Shown: one piece after another, positions 11,498 to 24,300 of the stretch
Numbering within the stretch: position 1 is the stretch's first letter
Layout of the letters: each line of letters starts with the position of its first letter
Assembly: GCA_014843695.1 (NCBI GenBank)
Contig: CM026404.1
Coordinates: 5,393,840-5,457,839, forward strand
Reading direction: 5' to 3'
DNA length: 64,000 bases
DNA from: Archivesica marissinica
Lineage: Eukaryota > Mollusca > Bivalvia > Venerida > Vesicomyidae
Position numbers and translations under genes: made by a program
The notes under the pieces: generated by a model
Databases searched by the model: none
Seen by the model: only the letters and a program-made list of their open reading frames with translations
Told to the model about the DNA's origin: nothing

Positions 11498-11775
11498 AAA
11501 GATTGCAAGTACAAGCAATACTATTAACAAAGATTGCAAGTACAAGCAATACTATTAACAAAGATTGCAAGTACAAGCAATACTATTAACAAAGATTGCA
11601 AGTACAAGCAATACTATTAACAAAGATTGCAAGTACAAGCAATACTATTAACAAAGATTGCAAGTACAAGCAATACTATTAACAAAGATTGCAAGTACAA
11701 GCAATACTATTAACAAAGATTGCAAGTACAAGCAATACTATTAACAAAGATTGCAAGTACAAGCAATACTATTAA
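11498..11775. repeat. 31-bp tandem repeat, nine near-perfect units
   Basis: The unit is built on AAAGATTGCAAGTACAAGCA followed by ATACTATTAAC. Units look identical. The last unit is interrupted at its TTAA by the MITE at 11772. Confidence 0.96.
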
Positions 11776-12018
11776 CCCATTTCATTCTGGATACCGTTCA
11801 AACAGTATTTGCAAAGAACATAGAGCCAGATCAGCTGCCATGGAACGTTCCGTCTGATCAGGTTCTATGCCGTTTGCTATTCAGATTATCTTGCTAAGAC
11901 ACTTGGCTATGTAGCAAACAACATAGATCTTGATCAGCATGCAGCGTTACGCTGTGGCTGATCTGGATCTATGTTGTTTGCAAAAGCCTTTACATGTATC
12001 CAGAATGAAATGGGTTAA
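11772..12018. mobile_element. TTAA MITE family B, full length
   Basis: Ends are TTAACCCATTTCATTCTGGA and the inverted TCCAGAATGAAATGGGTTAA. The interior has paired motifs such as GATCAGCTGCCATGG and CATAGATCTTGATCAG. It is inserted into the TTAA of the 31-bp array; array sequence (ACAAAGAT) resumes on the right. A related fragment is at 14650. Confidence 0.92.
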
Positions 12019-12321
12019 CAAAGATGTCAACTGACTGATTCACATCACAACATACCGACATTGTCAATGAAGCAGTTATAGAAACCTGATTGGATTCATT
12101 GATATCTGACCTACTACTGACAGTAAAACTAAATACATGCATGAGCATGTGAGAGAGAACATTGATGAATAAACAATGAAACTACTATATCTGATTGCAT
12201 CTATAGTCATAAAGTAACATGCATAAACATGTTTAGATTGTGTAGATACAATAGAATACAGTCATGATCAGCATTGAATAAATTGTAAACAACACTAAAT
12301 ACATTGTACACGTTCATCTAT

Positions 12322-12450
12322 GCTGATCCTGTGCTGTGGAATTCCCTACCTGATGACTTCAGGGCTACAACTAGCTTCAGTCATTTCAAGAGCTTGATTT
12401 CCTCTTGGAATGGAAATGACTGTAAGTGTGTAGTATGCTATACCAGGTAA
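12322..12450 (+). pseudogene. C-terminal fragment of a LINE reverse transcriptase ORF
   Basis: The open frame encodes 42 residues with VLWNSLPDDFR and a Cys-rich end, NDCKCVVC, then TAA. The same LWNSLP and CKC..C pattern ends the larger LINE remnant at 19095. It is the 3' end of a 5'-truncated non-LTR retrotransposon; the UTR probably continues some 250 bp downstream. Confidence 0.7.
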
Positions 12451-13120
12451 TGGGTCCCACAGTGAAGGATCAGCATGGAGTTCATTTCAGCTATAGTTTA
12501 GATTGCATTTTTAGTTTTCTTTTATAAATCATCTTAGTTGCCTGCATGGCTGTTGTCTTATTCTTTTATTATGTAGCTTCTTATGTTCATCTTATGTCTA
12601 ATTTTACTGTTCCACTAAATAAGCATGTTTTGTTTTAGCATAGAGTATCTAATTTAATTCAAATATTTATTTCTCATAGCTGTTTTACTCTTCTTATTCA
12701 TATACACCAACAAGTGAAACATTGAAGTAATGGTAGAGCCAGTGTCAACAGCACTCTATTATATTGCAGGTTTGTATATTCCAGTTGACTTTTATTTAAT
12801 TTCTTGCCACCTATTCTCTATGACAAGTTATTCAACAGGTTTGCAAATCGCAAGAGCAAATAAGATGTGTATATTCTACCCGTGGCTACAGTTATTCTAT
12901 ACTTCATGTTGAACAATTACAATCAAGTGCTTTGATATTGGATATAAACTGATATAACTCTAATATTGATTTACTGATGAAATTATTATGGTATGACCTA
13001 AGGTTTAATCAGTCTTGTAAAGTTTGATCTGTTATATTGGGTATATAGAATCTTATAACCCAAAAGCAACTTATAATACATAGATCTATAGGATCTTACA
13101 TGAATAGTGATTTCATACCA
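12451..13120. other. LINE 3' UTR remnant and unassigned DNA
   Basis: The first part is probably the 3' UTR of the LINE fragment. The remainder is AT-rich; a 60-residue open frame at 12730-12912 has no recognisable domain and is not supported as a gene. Confidence 0.4.
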
Positions 13121-13125
13121 TATTT

Positions 13126-13205
13126 TATGAAACGAATTTTGGAATATTGCTATTATGCGAGCTTTTTGCCGAGCATAATATCAAAATTCAAAAACAAGTT
13201 TCATA
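13126..13205. repeat. Imperfect foldback of about 80 bp
   Basis: ATTTTATGAAAC pairs with GTTTCATAAAAT, and ATTATGC with GCATAAT, around a short centre. It could be a small foldback MITE or a chance hairpin. Confidence 0.5.
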
Positions 13206-13215
13206 AAATAGGTTA

Positions 13216-13860
13216 TTAACCCTTTCCTTCATAGAGATTTAGGTTAATATACTATTATATCTCCATACAAACAACAGCCATTTAACCCTTTCCTTCATAG
13301 AGATTTAGCTTAATATACTATTATATCTCCATACAAACAACAGCCATTTAACCCTTTCCTTCATAGAGTTTTAGCTTAATATACTGTTATATCTCCATAC
13401 AAACGACAGCCATTTAACCATTTCCTTCATAGAGATTTAGGTTAATATACTATTATATCTCCATACAAACAACAGCCATTTAGCTATCATGCAGTGGATA
13501 AGTAGTCGCCATATCTATCCCACATCCATAGATATTACTGGGACTACATGAGATTTAGGTTAATATACTATTATATCTCCATACAAACGATAACCATTTA
13601 GCTATCATGCAGTGGATAAGTAGTCGCCATATCTATCCCACGTCCATAGATATTACTGGGACTACATGAGATTTAGGTTAATATACTATTATATCTCCAT
13701 ACAAACGATAACCATTTAGCTATCATGCAGTGGATAAGTAGTGGCCATATCTATCCCACCTCCATAGATATTACTGGGACTACATGAGATTCTGGCCTTT
13801 ATTATGAACATTGTCAATGATTGTCGTATTGGTAATGGCGTCAAGATAAAGGGCTAAATC
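13216..13860. mobile_element. TTAA MITE family C with internally expanded segments
   Basis: Starts TTAACCCTTTCCTTCATAGA. Compared with the simple copy at 30707 (opposite orientation), the outer segment of about 68 bp is repeated about four times and the next segment of about 120 bp (containing CAGTGGATAAGTAGTCGCCA) about three times. The far end is truncated near AAAGGGCTAA. Confidence 0.8.
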
Positions 13861-14190
13861 AGTGTAAGATCCTTTTTATCACATTACCATAGCGCGCTCA
13901 TTATTAATTACAATAAATAATGTTGCTACTTTCATTTTGGCACCAAGTATCAGCCAAAATTGTAATGATGTCACTACACAAAGCAGTGTTATATTTATGT
14001 CTTAAACAGCGTTATAATTGCATCGAGATTTCTTTCAAATCGTAATTTGTCTTATCGTTAACATTATATACCAACTCACCTAGAAATATGCATAATTTAC
14101 AGTTTAATTTACAAATTATAAGGATTATTCTCTCAACCAATCAGAACCCTTCCAGGTGTTAATACATGTGTGTACATACACAAAATAATG
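13861..14190. other. Unassigned intergenic DNA
   Basis: AT-rich, no exon or repeat recognised. Confidence 0.5.
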
Positions 14191-14420
14191 AGCACCATTT
14201 CGGGCTATAACGCCAGCGGGCAGTTTACTTAACAACACCTTTCCTGGCCAGGCTCCAGCGGTTAACCAGTACTTGGGTGCACCAACCTCCGTAAGAAACT
14301 GCCAACTTTTTCATATAAATGAGACACGGTCTGAGCGGGGCTCGAACCAGTGACCATCAGTGATGATAGGTTACAGTGGTATACAAGTCAGCTACCTTAA
14401 CCACTCGACCACGGAGGCAG
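14191..14420 (-). mobile_element. SINE family 5, minus strand
   Basis: On the minus strand the head reads CCTCCGTGGTCGAGTGGTTA and the body TACGGAGGTTGGTGCACCCA, matching the full copy at 39753. The 3' end is the CGAAATGGTGCT part. Confidence 0.85.
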
Positions 14421-14649
14421 ACTACACTGAATACAAGCAAAATTATGTGATAATGTAACTTACATTGTATAGTGTAAGGAAAGTACATTGAGGATTCCCA
14501 GTCTGGGATTATTATGCCTATATTTATAATTAAACCAGTCTGGGATTATAATGCTATATTTATAATGTTAATTCGTCTAATTTCCAGGTACATGCAATCT
14601 GTTCTCTAAAGAAGAATATTATTCATTGCCTGGTGAATAAATCAGATCA

Positions 14650-14785
14650 CATTTGCAAACAACACCCAGATCAGCTGCTCGCGTAATGCCGCGTCTGAAC
14701 AGGATCTATGTTGTTTGCTATTCAGCCAAATGTTCTGTGCCATCTGATCTGGTTCTATACTGTTTGCAGAAGTGATTTTATCTGC
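14650..14785. mobile_element. Fragment related to TTAA MITE family B
   Basis: Shares TTTGCAAACAAC, GATCAGCTGC, AGGATCTATGTTGTTTGC and CTATTCAG with the interior of the element at 11772; the TTAACCC ends are missing. Confidence 0.6.
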
Positions 14786-15876
14786 CGCTTTTATCACCTA
14801 AAGTGAACGCACTACCACTTTCAATTCTTCAACCAGCTATATGTTTTTCCCCTTGCTTGAGGCCTCTGTTAGGAGTAACCCTGTTTATAATTTATTTATT
14901 ATGATCATATTAATAATAATTGACATAAATAAATAACAGGTTACATAATTATGTTAATGAAAAACTTATCAAGAAACATTTACTAGGACACATAGACAAA
15001 GACATTATCAGATTAATACCACCGGAATATTAACGACAATGCTTCATTCCTTAAAGCAGCATTACATCGTAATAAAGGATGTTTTGGGTAAAATATAAAT
15101 ACTAATGTGTGTGTGTTTACAAAAATCGAAATAGTCGCTCAGAAACGATAAAATTCCAATAAATATAAACAGTCGTATACGCGAATTTGTTTATCAACAC
15201 ACGAAATATAAACACGCACAGCGCGCATGCGTGAAACAACACAGGATATAGAAAACAACGTATATATTTTGAACATGAAAGACTATCTATCTATCTTCCT
15301 CTAATGTCGAACCCATCGCGGGGATGTAGAAATGTCCCTAAAAGACTTAGATAACAGAGGTATGAATCAACATCTCAAGTAATTCAATTAAAAAAGACAA
15401 CGTGGGACAAATGGGGACGATGCATTCCGAATGTAAACACGTGCGGACGATGCGTTCCGGTTGTAAACAAGTGCGTGACCGATCGACTCGGAAAGTCCTA
15501 CTTTCGGTTTCGAGTTTGTTTTATCGCAAAAAACACTGTTTACCAAATGAACATAAGCATACAAAGTATAATGTTAGATTGTGTAGCAGCATTGCTACCC
15601 ATACGTAAAAATTGAATTTTTCAAATATATTTTATTTCATACTATGTAATTCTGCTTTAAGCAAGGTTATGCGACAGCATTATAACATAGAGAAAATAAT
15701 GTGTTCATATGTATAATTATGTGCCTCGTGAAACTGTATGTTGTTTGAAATGGTAGTATATTATGATTAAGTCAGAAAATAACTTTAGACACTTTCCTTG
15801 ACCTTAGGCCAAGGTTATGATGTTACATTGTTTTTCATTCTTAATTATCTGTCATGTTGTCTGTTTAATGTAATTT
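14786..15876. other. Intergenic DNA with a CpG-containing patch
   Basis: Mostly AT-rich. About 15150-15500 has more CpG (for example TCGCGG, CACGTGCGGACG and GATCGACTCGG) than its surroundings, as promoter regions often do. It could serve the divergent genes on either side, but no TATA box or start is evident. A 68-residue frame at 15402-15608 looks like chance. Confidence 0.35.
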
Positions 15877-16100
15877 GGCTGTCCGATTAGTGCAGTGGTT
15901 AGCGCGCTCGCTTCTCACCAATGCAACCAGGGTTCGATCCTCGGACAGGGAAGTATGTGAGATGGTACGGTGGTCGCCAGATCGGACAGATTGGTTTTCT
16001 TCGGGTACTCCGGTTTCCTCCCACACGAATGGCCACATTTACGCTTTCATCCACACTAATGAGAGTTGTATGTAAATCTTCAGAAATGGAGGAATAAAAG
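15877..16100 (+). mobile_element. SINE family 2 (tRNA-derived), plus strand
   Basis: The head has TTAGTGCAGTGGTTAGCGCG and B-box GGTTCGATCC. The body contains GTGGTCGCCAGATCGGACAG and GGGTACTCCGGTTTCCTCCC. The second motif resembles a conserved core shared by metazoan SINEs (possibly the Nin-type domain; recalled, not checked). The tail is degraded. Confidence 0.82.
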
Positions 16101-16167
16101 ATAATATATATAGATATAATATGAACATAAAAATAAGGTTCCACAGGTGTATCTGAGACAACAGAGT

Positions 16168-16210
16168 ATAATTTTAAATTAAGCTGTTGGTGTGACTTTT
16201 AACCCCCAAA
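16168..16210 (+). mobile_element. SINE family 4, 3' fragment
   Basis: Only the terminal TTAAGCTGTTGGTGTGACTT part of the family remains. Confidence 0.45.
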
Positions 16211-16393
16211 ACCAATCTTCCACTGAGCAATGTTGGATGTTGTATTTGACACGGCGGTCATACTTAAAATTAACATGCGAAAATATCTGGCAAGACGTGT
16301 ATGCAAGTATTAACACGCTCACTATATACAATGTTTAATACAAGATTGTGTTCCCAATGTAAATAAATACACATGTCTGTCCTACGAACAAGC

Positions 16394-16680
16394 CTCTACA
16401 GACGGATATATAGTCCAGTGGTAACACGCTGGACTGGTAATCCAGGGATCGCAGGTTCGTTCCCCCGTCTGACCCTAATAAAATGAACAGTCTTTCGGGT
16501 GGGACGTCTCGTGTCGGTGCTTTACACCGTGCACGTAAAAGAACCAGAGGAGATTCTGGAATGGGTCTCTGTCTGTATCACTGCACTATCCTCCAAAAAT
16601 CTAAAATGACTAATCTCTTCAGGAGGCGTCGCTCATATGGGCAACCGGTAGCGACGCTAAATAAACGTAAAAACACACAG
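16394..16680 (+). mobile_element. tRNA-Thr-derived SINE, plus strand
   Basis: Anticodon loop CTGGTAA (GGT, Thr-like), a B-box with one change (GGTTCGTTCCC), body and tail CCGGTAGCGACGCTAAATAA as in the copy at 2797. The head is short of a base (GTGGTAAC). Confidence 0.88.
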
Positions 16681-17120
16681 AGAAATCCAATGTGGAGAGA
16701 AATCCAATAAGCTGTTGGCTTTCATTTCAATCCATTTGTATTTATTGTGTACATAATTATTTGTTGTCAATTTGAATTATAATGTCGAATAAATATGTTT
16801 AAACTTTAAACCTATAGTTACCATGTAAATGCTTACAAACTGAAGAACACAATCATACTAGTAGTGAACACGTTTGTTTTGTTAATAACATCAATATGAA
16901 CTTCAGATTAAAAACAATGAACCATTCTTACCAAATCCAAATTCTAAATGTAAACAGGGATTCTTGGTCCAACAAATGTATTATATTCCTTCTGAGCTCA
17001 ATACCAATTAATTCTAATTAAGTACACTCTGACACATTGCACTTTACATGTCCATGGTCACTGTGATTAATTCATCATCAACTCCACAAGTTGCCAGTAT
17101 AGAATATCACCAAGAAGATA
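16681..17120. other. Unassigned intergenic DNA
   Basis: AT-rich, nothing recognised. Confidence 0.5.
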
Positions 17121-17122
17121 TA

Positions 17123-17300
17123 CAGTCAAACCTGTATTAGTGGTCACCTCTATTAATCAGCTAACCTGCATTAAGTAGCAAGTTTTTCAGATTCACAATA
17201 TGTTACTTTGTAATACATTTCACCCCTATTAAACAGCTATCTGTGCTAAGCAGGCACTTCCTGTGATTCCTTGACTGGCTGCTTAAGACAGGGTTGACTG
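17123..17300. mobile_element. Tc1/mariner-like MITE
   Basis: Flanked by TA, with ends CAGTCAAACCTGTATTAG and CTTAAGACAGGGTTGACTG, which pair as inverted repeats. TA target and CAGT-type ends fit Tc1/mariner derivatives. A fragment of a related copy lies at 38860. Confidence 0.75.
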
Positions 17301-17486
17301 TAGTTCTACCATTATTGGCTAAATTTTATTGTTACAAAATGCTTTATGGGATGTATTAAATGCATGGGTAATTTAATGGCATCCATTTCATGATTTGGTT
17401 TTGTAAATCAATAATCAATTTCAAACTAAAATCAATTTAATAGCGAAATGAACAATTAATACTTGTGCTATGGAATAACAATAAGA

Positions 17487-17645
17487 CCGGGAAGTATGTG
17501 AGATGGTACGGTGGTCGCCAGATAGGACAGGTGGGTTTTCTCCGGGTACTCCGGTTTCCTCCCACATATATACGAGAGTAATTTATATAAGTTTTTCGAA
17601 CTTGCTTCGCAATTGTTGTAAAATAAATAAAGTTTAAACTTTTAT
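17487..17645 (+). mobile_element. SINE family 2, 5' truncated
   Basis: Starts within the body (GGGAAGTATGTGAGATGGTA) and runs through GGGTACTCCGGTTTCCTCCC to the tail with TTGCTTCGCAATTG. The tRNA head is missing. Confidence 0.8.
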
Positions 17646-17649
17646 TTTT

Positions 17650-17802
17650 AAACTAAGAATTAGTTTATTGATAAAATATATTTTAGCTTGATCGCTAAAC
17701 AAGTTTTTTCAACTTTAAACAAACCGAGACGGTGAGGCTCAGAACTTATTCCTGATGGAATCCATCAATATGAGGAATAGAAAGAGGAAATGTGGACTTC
17801 AT
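17650..17802 (-). mobile_element. SINE family 3, 5'-truncated, minus strand
   Basis: On the minus strand it reads GATGGATTCCATCAGGAATA and a tail with GATCAAGCTAAAATATATTT. It is diverged. Confidence 0.65.
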
Positions 17803-18192
17803 CGTTGTGTCAAATAACAACACCAGCGTGGGTCTATAGATGCCCTCCAGCTGATTTAGTGATTAGCTAATTAGTAATTATCAATAGTGATTGGACAGGT
17901 GTTCCATCTCATAAAGCCACTGTCACTCACAATCATTATGAAATACAGTCTAAATAACTTTACCTTCGTAATACAACTATATGTTGTTCTTGCACACATC
18001 TTTGTTTATTCAGAATTCGTATGTCAATAAAAATGTCACACCTTGTCAAGGCGTCTTGGGAAATCCCCGTTGGTAGGGTATGAAAAAGAGTCTAAGGGAA
18101 ATCCTATATTCACTTCCGTTAAGGGGAGGTCACTAATAACTAATGTATCGCGAATCATCAGCAAATGTTCCAAATGTTCTGGATTTTACAAA
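17803..18192 (+). promoter_or_regulatory. MOCS1 upstream region
   Basis: Unique sequence upstream of the proposed MOCS1 start, bounded on the left by SINE debris. It must hold the 5' UTR and probably core promoter, but I see no clear TATA box or initiator. The reading frame of exon 1 is open back to 18043 without another in-frame ATG. Confidence 0.3.
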
Positions 18193-18324
18193 ATGCGAAG
18201 ACATTTTGTTCAAATTCCGCGTTTAGTTAGACTGGTGGATAGAACAATCAACGGAAGTCATTTGACAGTTTGGAAATCATGGTACTGCACACATACGAGT
18301 CCTGTCAAGGCAGCTGTGAGTCAG
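18193..18324 (+). CDS. MOCS1: MOCS1 exon 1, putative mitochondrial transit peptide
   Basis: The ATG context is ACAAAATGC (A at -3). It encodes 44 residues beginning [15 protein letters not shown], with many Arg/Lys/His and a single acidic residue, as expected for an N-terminal targeting sequence. The donor is CAG then GTAGTGG, phase 0, fitting exon 2. Conservation cannot be used here, so this exon is inferred from phase, composition and position. The joined MOCS1A length of 385 residues is as expected for the family. Confidence 0.62.
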
Positions 18325-21300
18325 GTAGTGGCAATTTCAGTTCTTCTTATTCTAAATCGAAACGTGAGCAGGTGAAACTCTGTTCTGCCTCACACAATAC
18401 AAGAAGCTTTATTTAACGTCGGATTACATTTACAAATAACATTAGCTAATAAGCTATTTTTCTGACAAACATATATTATAATCAAAACATGAGAAAAAAC
18501 AGCTAAGAAATAAAAGTTGGTTTAAACATGAATACAACACAGGACATAGCATAATTAAAACATGTTAAAGCGAGCACCTAAAAGACAAAAATAAAATTAA
18601 TACATTGTGTTAATAGTTTTAACAATTTAAGGATAACATACAGCTTAAGATACAAGCAACTATATAATATAGATAAATCTTAAGAATTCAAATAGAAATA
18701 CACTATTGATTGATACACTGTGTTGTAGTTGCTGATCTTGGCCCGTGGCCTAAAAACTGCAATAATAACAAACAATGTTAAGACACTGACAGGCAAAAAG
18801 GTACACTACTGTGAAATTAAGATATGTTTTAAAAAAACAGTTATCCCCCAAATCAGATTTGGAAAGGAACTGATCAGCAATTACCTCACAGGTATCTTAA
18901 AACAAAATACATAAAATGCAGTTAAAGCAACTATTGGTGGCATGCAAATTTATAGACCACTAAAACTAAGTTACAACAATCAAATTAGAACATCAAGCTA
19001 GCACAAATCATAAATTATAAACATAAAAAACACAAATAAAACACATAGCACACATTAATAAGCACATTAAGCATGAGGAAATAAGCGGACACGACTAGGT
19101 AGAGCACATTGAGCACTTACAGGACGGGCCCATCCAGGCACGGACCAGCCTCACAAACTCCTTGTGGTTTTCAATTTTTCTAATGTCATTTGGCAGGCTG
19201 TTCCATACCTGAGCGGCCTCGTATCTGAAAGATCTCTTACCGTTCAAGGTGGTGCGTACAGTTGGTACTTCAACAGTGTTTGAATGTCTGAAAGAATATT
19301 TTATATTTCGAAATTTAACCAGGTCATGTAAATATGGAGGTGATTCATGGTACAGGCATTTGAATGTTTCTATTGCAATAGTTCTTATTCTACTAAGATG
19401 TAATGTAGGCATGTTTACTTGTTTCAAAATGTCTTCGTAGCTAGAGGTGAAATCATTTAAAGTAATTTTTAGAGCTCTATCATCTATGTTGTAGTTTCTC
19501 CAATTTTTCTGTATTAGTTTTGTTACAAATATGCCATATGAGCGGACAGTAGTTCAGACAGAGGTCCTAATATGGAGCCTTGGTAGTTTCTTGCCATAGG
19601 CTGAGTGCATCACCAATCTTGACACGTTGTTTCCTAAAAGACAGATAATTATGTACAAGTGAGCATGCACTGTCAGACAGCCCATATGCCCCCAATTTCA
19701 GGACAACAAGGTCATGTGGCAAGCAATCAAATGCCTTTGATAGGTCCATAAGTATTCCTGCCACATGATCATTCCGGTCCAGTGCCATTTTCCAGTCCTC
19801 AATTAAGCGCAAGAGGGTTGTCTGACAGCCATACTTTGGTCTAAAAACTGCTAAGTAATTATCAAATACATGTTCAAAGTAGTCTGCCAGCTGATTGTTT
19901 ATGACTGTTTCAAATATCTTGGACATAGTTGGTAAAATACTAACAGGTCTGTAGTTTTTCTTGATAAATGGGTCATCTTTTTTAAAGACGGGTGTTACTT
20001 GGGCCATTTTAAGTATAGCTGGGAAACTACTTTGTTTTATCATACAATTTACAATATTTGATACAGGTAAAGCTATAGATTCTGATGCACATCTTAAAAT
20101 TGTTGGCGGTAGGGCGTCAACACCAGTTGCTTTTTTGGGATTTAGAGATTTTAAGTGTTTACTTATTTCTACTGGATCTATGGGTTTGAAGTTAAAATTT
20201 AAATTTTCCGATTTATGCTCAAGGATTTTGGCAACACTAGGATGTTGTTTATTTACCTCTGTGTCATTACTAATACCAATGTTTTGGGCAATGTTTACAT
20301 AAAAATCATTTAAGCTTTCACATACTTTTGTTTGATCAGAAATAAATTTTTCTTCTTTTAAAATTATTTCACTGGAATTTTTAGCAAGGGATTTCTGGCT
20401 AAGAAAAGGCTTAATAGTTGGCCAAAAATCCTTAGACTTGGGTCCTCCACCACATCTTTCAAAGAAGTAAGTTCTAATAGAGCTTCTCTTTGTTTTAGTT
20501 TTAAGATTCCTAAGCAAGCTATTTTTCCTCACCCCAAAAACAGCCTCACCGCAAGCAAGCTGTTTTGCCTCACCGCAAGCTGTTTTGCATCACGGCAAGC
20601 TGTCTTGCCTATGTTTGAAAATAAATTCCATATACATAAAACAATATTGCTGATTATGACTGGTAGAGTCCAGTGGTAGAATGTTGGATTTGGAATCGAA
20701 CAGTCCGAGTGCAATACTCAATGAGGTCACGTATATAGTGTCATTGAGCAAGGCACCTCACACACATTGTTTAGTACTGGTTAACCGCCTAGGTCGTCTA
20801 AGTCTGCCTGTCTGCGCGTTCACTTCAGGTGCGCAAAGGCCTGGAGTTTGAGCTGTTACAATTGTGCACTTATGCAACAAATTTTTCATGCAACAAGCGT
20901 TCGTGGTGTGTAAATTTCCGCTATCACCAAATGGTAGTGAAACAAATTTTTACGACATTTGATTAATTTTTCTCGATTCCTAATGAGGGAGAGAGAAGAG
21001 GCAATGTGGATTGGGCCGAAAGACACCATCACGCCGAAGGATGAATGACACCATCACATGGTTGATGGGCTCAAGCTTGCAGCCTCTTGGTACACCACTA
21101 AGAAAACGGGAAAACAAATTGTCTATTTACCATGTTTTGTATGAATTTATAATGTCATGTTGCTTGTAGATCATGTTATTATTGACCTGTATGGCTGATA
21201 TATGGTTATTTTGTACTGTTTAAATACTGTCACACGCCCTTCTGTATTAGGTAATTAAGAATTTATCAAATATCAAAGTTTTTCAATAAATATAACATAG

Positions 21301-24300
21301 AGACCCTGTTTATGTGATACATATATTCACCATGTTTACATATGTGTAATACGTATACACCCTTGTTTATACATTAGCACCCTGTTTAATACATGTATGT
21401 GACCATGTGATATGTATACATCTTGTTTATGTAATATGTATACACCGGGCCTGTGACTCAGTCACCCTGTTTATGTGATACGTATAGACCCTGTTTAATT
21501 GATCCGTATATAACCATAATATATATAATTAATGGTACAATAATGTTATGAATTTTTTTTAAAAAGTGATATGTTGTATATACGTCATGTGATCATATTT
21601 TCAAGGTCTAGTAAACCGCTGCATTATACCATACTAGCCAGTCTCTTACATATACTTGTGGGGCCTCCATGGCTGAGTGGTTACTGTCGTTGACTTCAAA
21701 TTACTCTCCCTTACAGCTGAAGGCTCGAATCACATTGAGGTGTCAAATTCTTTTATATGAGGAAGATATCCAACTGTCTGGCGGTAGGTCTGTGGTTCTA
21801 CCCAGCTGCCCATCCTTACTGAAATATTGCTCTGAGTGGCACCCGGTGTCTTCCACTGCTGGAGAATCTGAGTCGCCATATGACCTAAGCTGTTATATAC
21901 CAAACTAATCAGTTGTTCAGATATACTCATACAGCACACATTTTTACGCTCGGCCTCATAGCAACACACTTAGCAACAATAACATTTTGATATAATATTT
22001 ATTTACATTGAAAGTGTCTCCTCGGCCACTTCAGGATGTCAAATTTTTAAAGCAGTCTAATTTTAGAATTTATAGTAACTACATTGTCGTGTAGTTTTTA
22101 CCTGGGTACATTAAAACTGTCAGATATATACCGTCCTTGAATTGTTTGCATCATTTTCACGACTATTGAATCAAAATATAATTTGTTTGTCTGTCAATGC
22201 TAGTCACAGCATGGATTATATTACCAAACATACCTTTCGCATGCTAGTGCCTGGGGGTTGTGTGTGACTGGTTGATATATGTCTGGGGTTGTGTGTGACT
22301 GGTTGATAGATGTCTGGGGTTGTGTGTGACTGGTTGATATATGTCTGGGGTTGTGTGTGACTGGTTGATAGATGTCTGGGGTTGTGTGTGACTGGTTGAT
22401 AGACGTCTGGGGTTGTGTGTGACTGGTTGATAGATGTCTGGGGTTGTGTGTGACTGGTTGATAGACGTCTGGGGTTGTGTGTGACTGGTTGATAGACGTC
22501 TGGGGTTGTGTGTGACTGGTTGATAGATGTCTGGGGTTGTGTGTGACTGGTTGATATATGCCTGGGGGTTGTGTGTGACTGGTGATAGATGTCTGGGGTT
22601 GTGTGTGACTGGTTGATATATGTCTGGGGTTGTGTGTGACTGGTTGATATATGTCTGGGGTTGTGTGTGACTGGTTGATAGATGTCTGGGGTTGTGTGTG
22701 ACTGGTTGATAGACGTCTGGGGTTGTGTGAAACTGGTTGATAGATGTCTGGGGTTGTGTGTGACTGGTTGATAGATGTCTGGGGTTGTGTGTGACTGGTT
22801 GATAGACGTCTGGGGTTGTGTGTGACTGGTTGATAGATGTCTGGGGTTGTGTGTGACTGGTTGATATATGCCTGGGGGTTGTGTGTGACTGGTTGATAGA
22901 CGTCTGGGTTGTGTGTGACTGGTTGATAGACGTCTGGGGTTGTGTGTGACTGGTTGATAGATGTCTGGGGTTGTGTGTGACTGGTTGATAGACATCTGGG
23001 GTTGTGTGTGACTGGTTGATAGACGTCTGGGGTTGTGTCTGACTGGTTGATAGATGTCTGGGGTTGTGTGTGACTGGTTGATATATGCCTGGGGGTTGTG
23101 TGTGACTGGTTGATATATGTCTGGGGTTGTGTGTGACTGGTTGATAGAGGTCTGGGGTTGTGTGTGACTGGTTGATAGATGTCTGGGGTTGTGTGTGACT
23201 GGTTGATAGACGTCTGGGGTTGTGTGTGACTGGTTGATAGACGTCTGGGGTTGTGTGTGACTGGTTGATAGATGTCTGGGGTTGTGTGTGACTGGTTGAT
23301 ATATGCCTGGGGTTGTGTGTGACTGGTTGATAGATGTCTGGGGTTGTGTGTGACTGGTTGATATATGTCTGGGTTGTGTGTGACTGGTTGATATATGTCT
23401 GGGGTTGTGTGTGACTGGTTGATAGATGTCTGGGGTTGTGTGTGACTGGTTGATAGACGTCTGGGGTTGTGTGTGACTGGTTGATAGATGTCTGGGGTTG
23501 TGTGTGACTGGTTGATAGATGTCTGGGGTTGTGTGTGACTGGTTGATAGACGTCTGGGGTTGTGTGTGACTGGTTGATAGATGTCTGGGGTTGTGTGTGA
23601 CTGGTTGATATATGCCTGGGGTTGTGTGTGACTGGTTGATAGACGTCTGGGGTTGTGTGTGACTGGTTGATAGACGTCTGGGGTTGTGTGTGACTGGTTG
23701 ATAGATGTCTGGGGTTGTGTGTGACTGGTGATAGACGTCTGGTTGTGTGTGACTGGTTGATAGACGTCTGGGGTTGTGTCTGACTGGTTGATAGATGTCT
23801 GGGGTTGTGTGTGACTGGTTGATATATGCCTGGGGGTTGTGTGTGACTGGTTGATATATGTCTGGGGTTGTGTGTGACTGGTTGATAGATGTCTGGGGTT
23901 GTGTGTGACTGGTTGATAGATGTCTGGGGGTTGTGTGTGACTGGTTGATAGACGTCTGGGGGTTGTGTGTGACTGGTTGATAGACGTCTGGGGTTGTTTG
24001 TGACTGGTTGATAGATGCCTGAGGATTGTGTGTGACTGGTTGATATATGCCTGGGGGTTGTGTGTGACTGGTTGATAGACATCTGGGGTTGTATGTGACT
24101 GGTTGATAGACATCTGAGGTTGTGTGTGACTGGTTGATAGATGTCTGGGGGTTGTGTGTGACTGGTTGATATATGTCTGGGGGTTGTGTGTGACTGGTTG
24201 ATATATGTCTGGGGTTGTGTGTGACTGGTTGATATATGTCTGGGGTTGTGTGTAACTGGTTGATAGATGTCTGGGGTTGTGAATGTGTGTGACTGGTTGA

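Noticed and set aside
12730..12912. 60-codon frame
   Set aside because: Short, AT-rich, no recognisable protein; near a LINE 3' remnant.
15402..15608. 68-codon frame in the CpG-containing patch
   Set aside because: No domain, no start context and no splice partner that I can support.
18043..18192. MOCS1 N-terminus extended upstream of 18193
   Set aside because: The frame is open but lacks an ATG; the first ATG at 18193 starts a convincing transit-like peptide.
19567..20532. Functional reverse transcriptase gene
   Set aside because: The catalytic F/YADD segment is missing and the frame breaks before the PQGS motif; a dead LINE copy.
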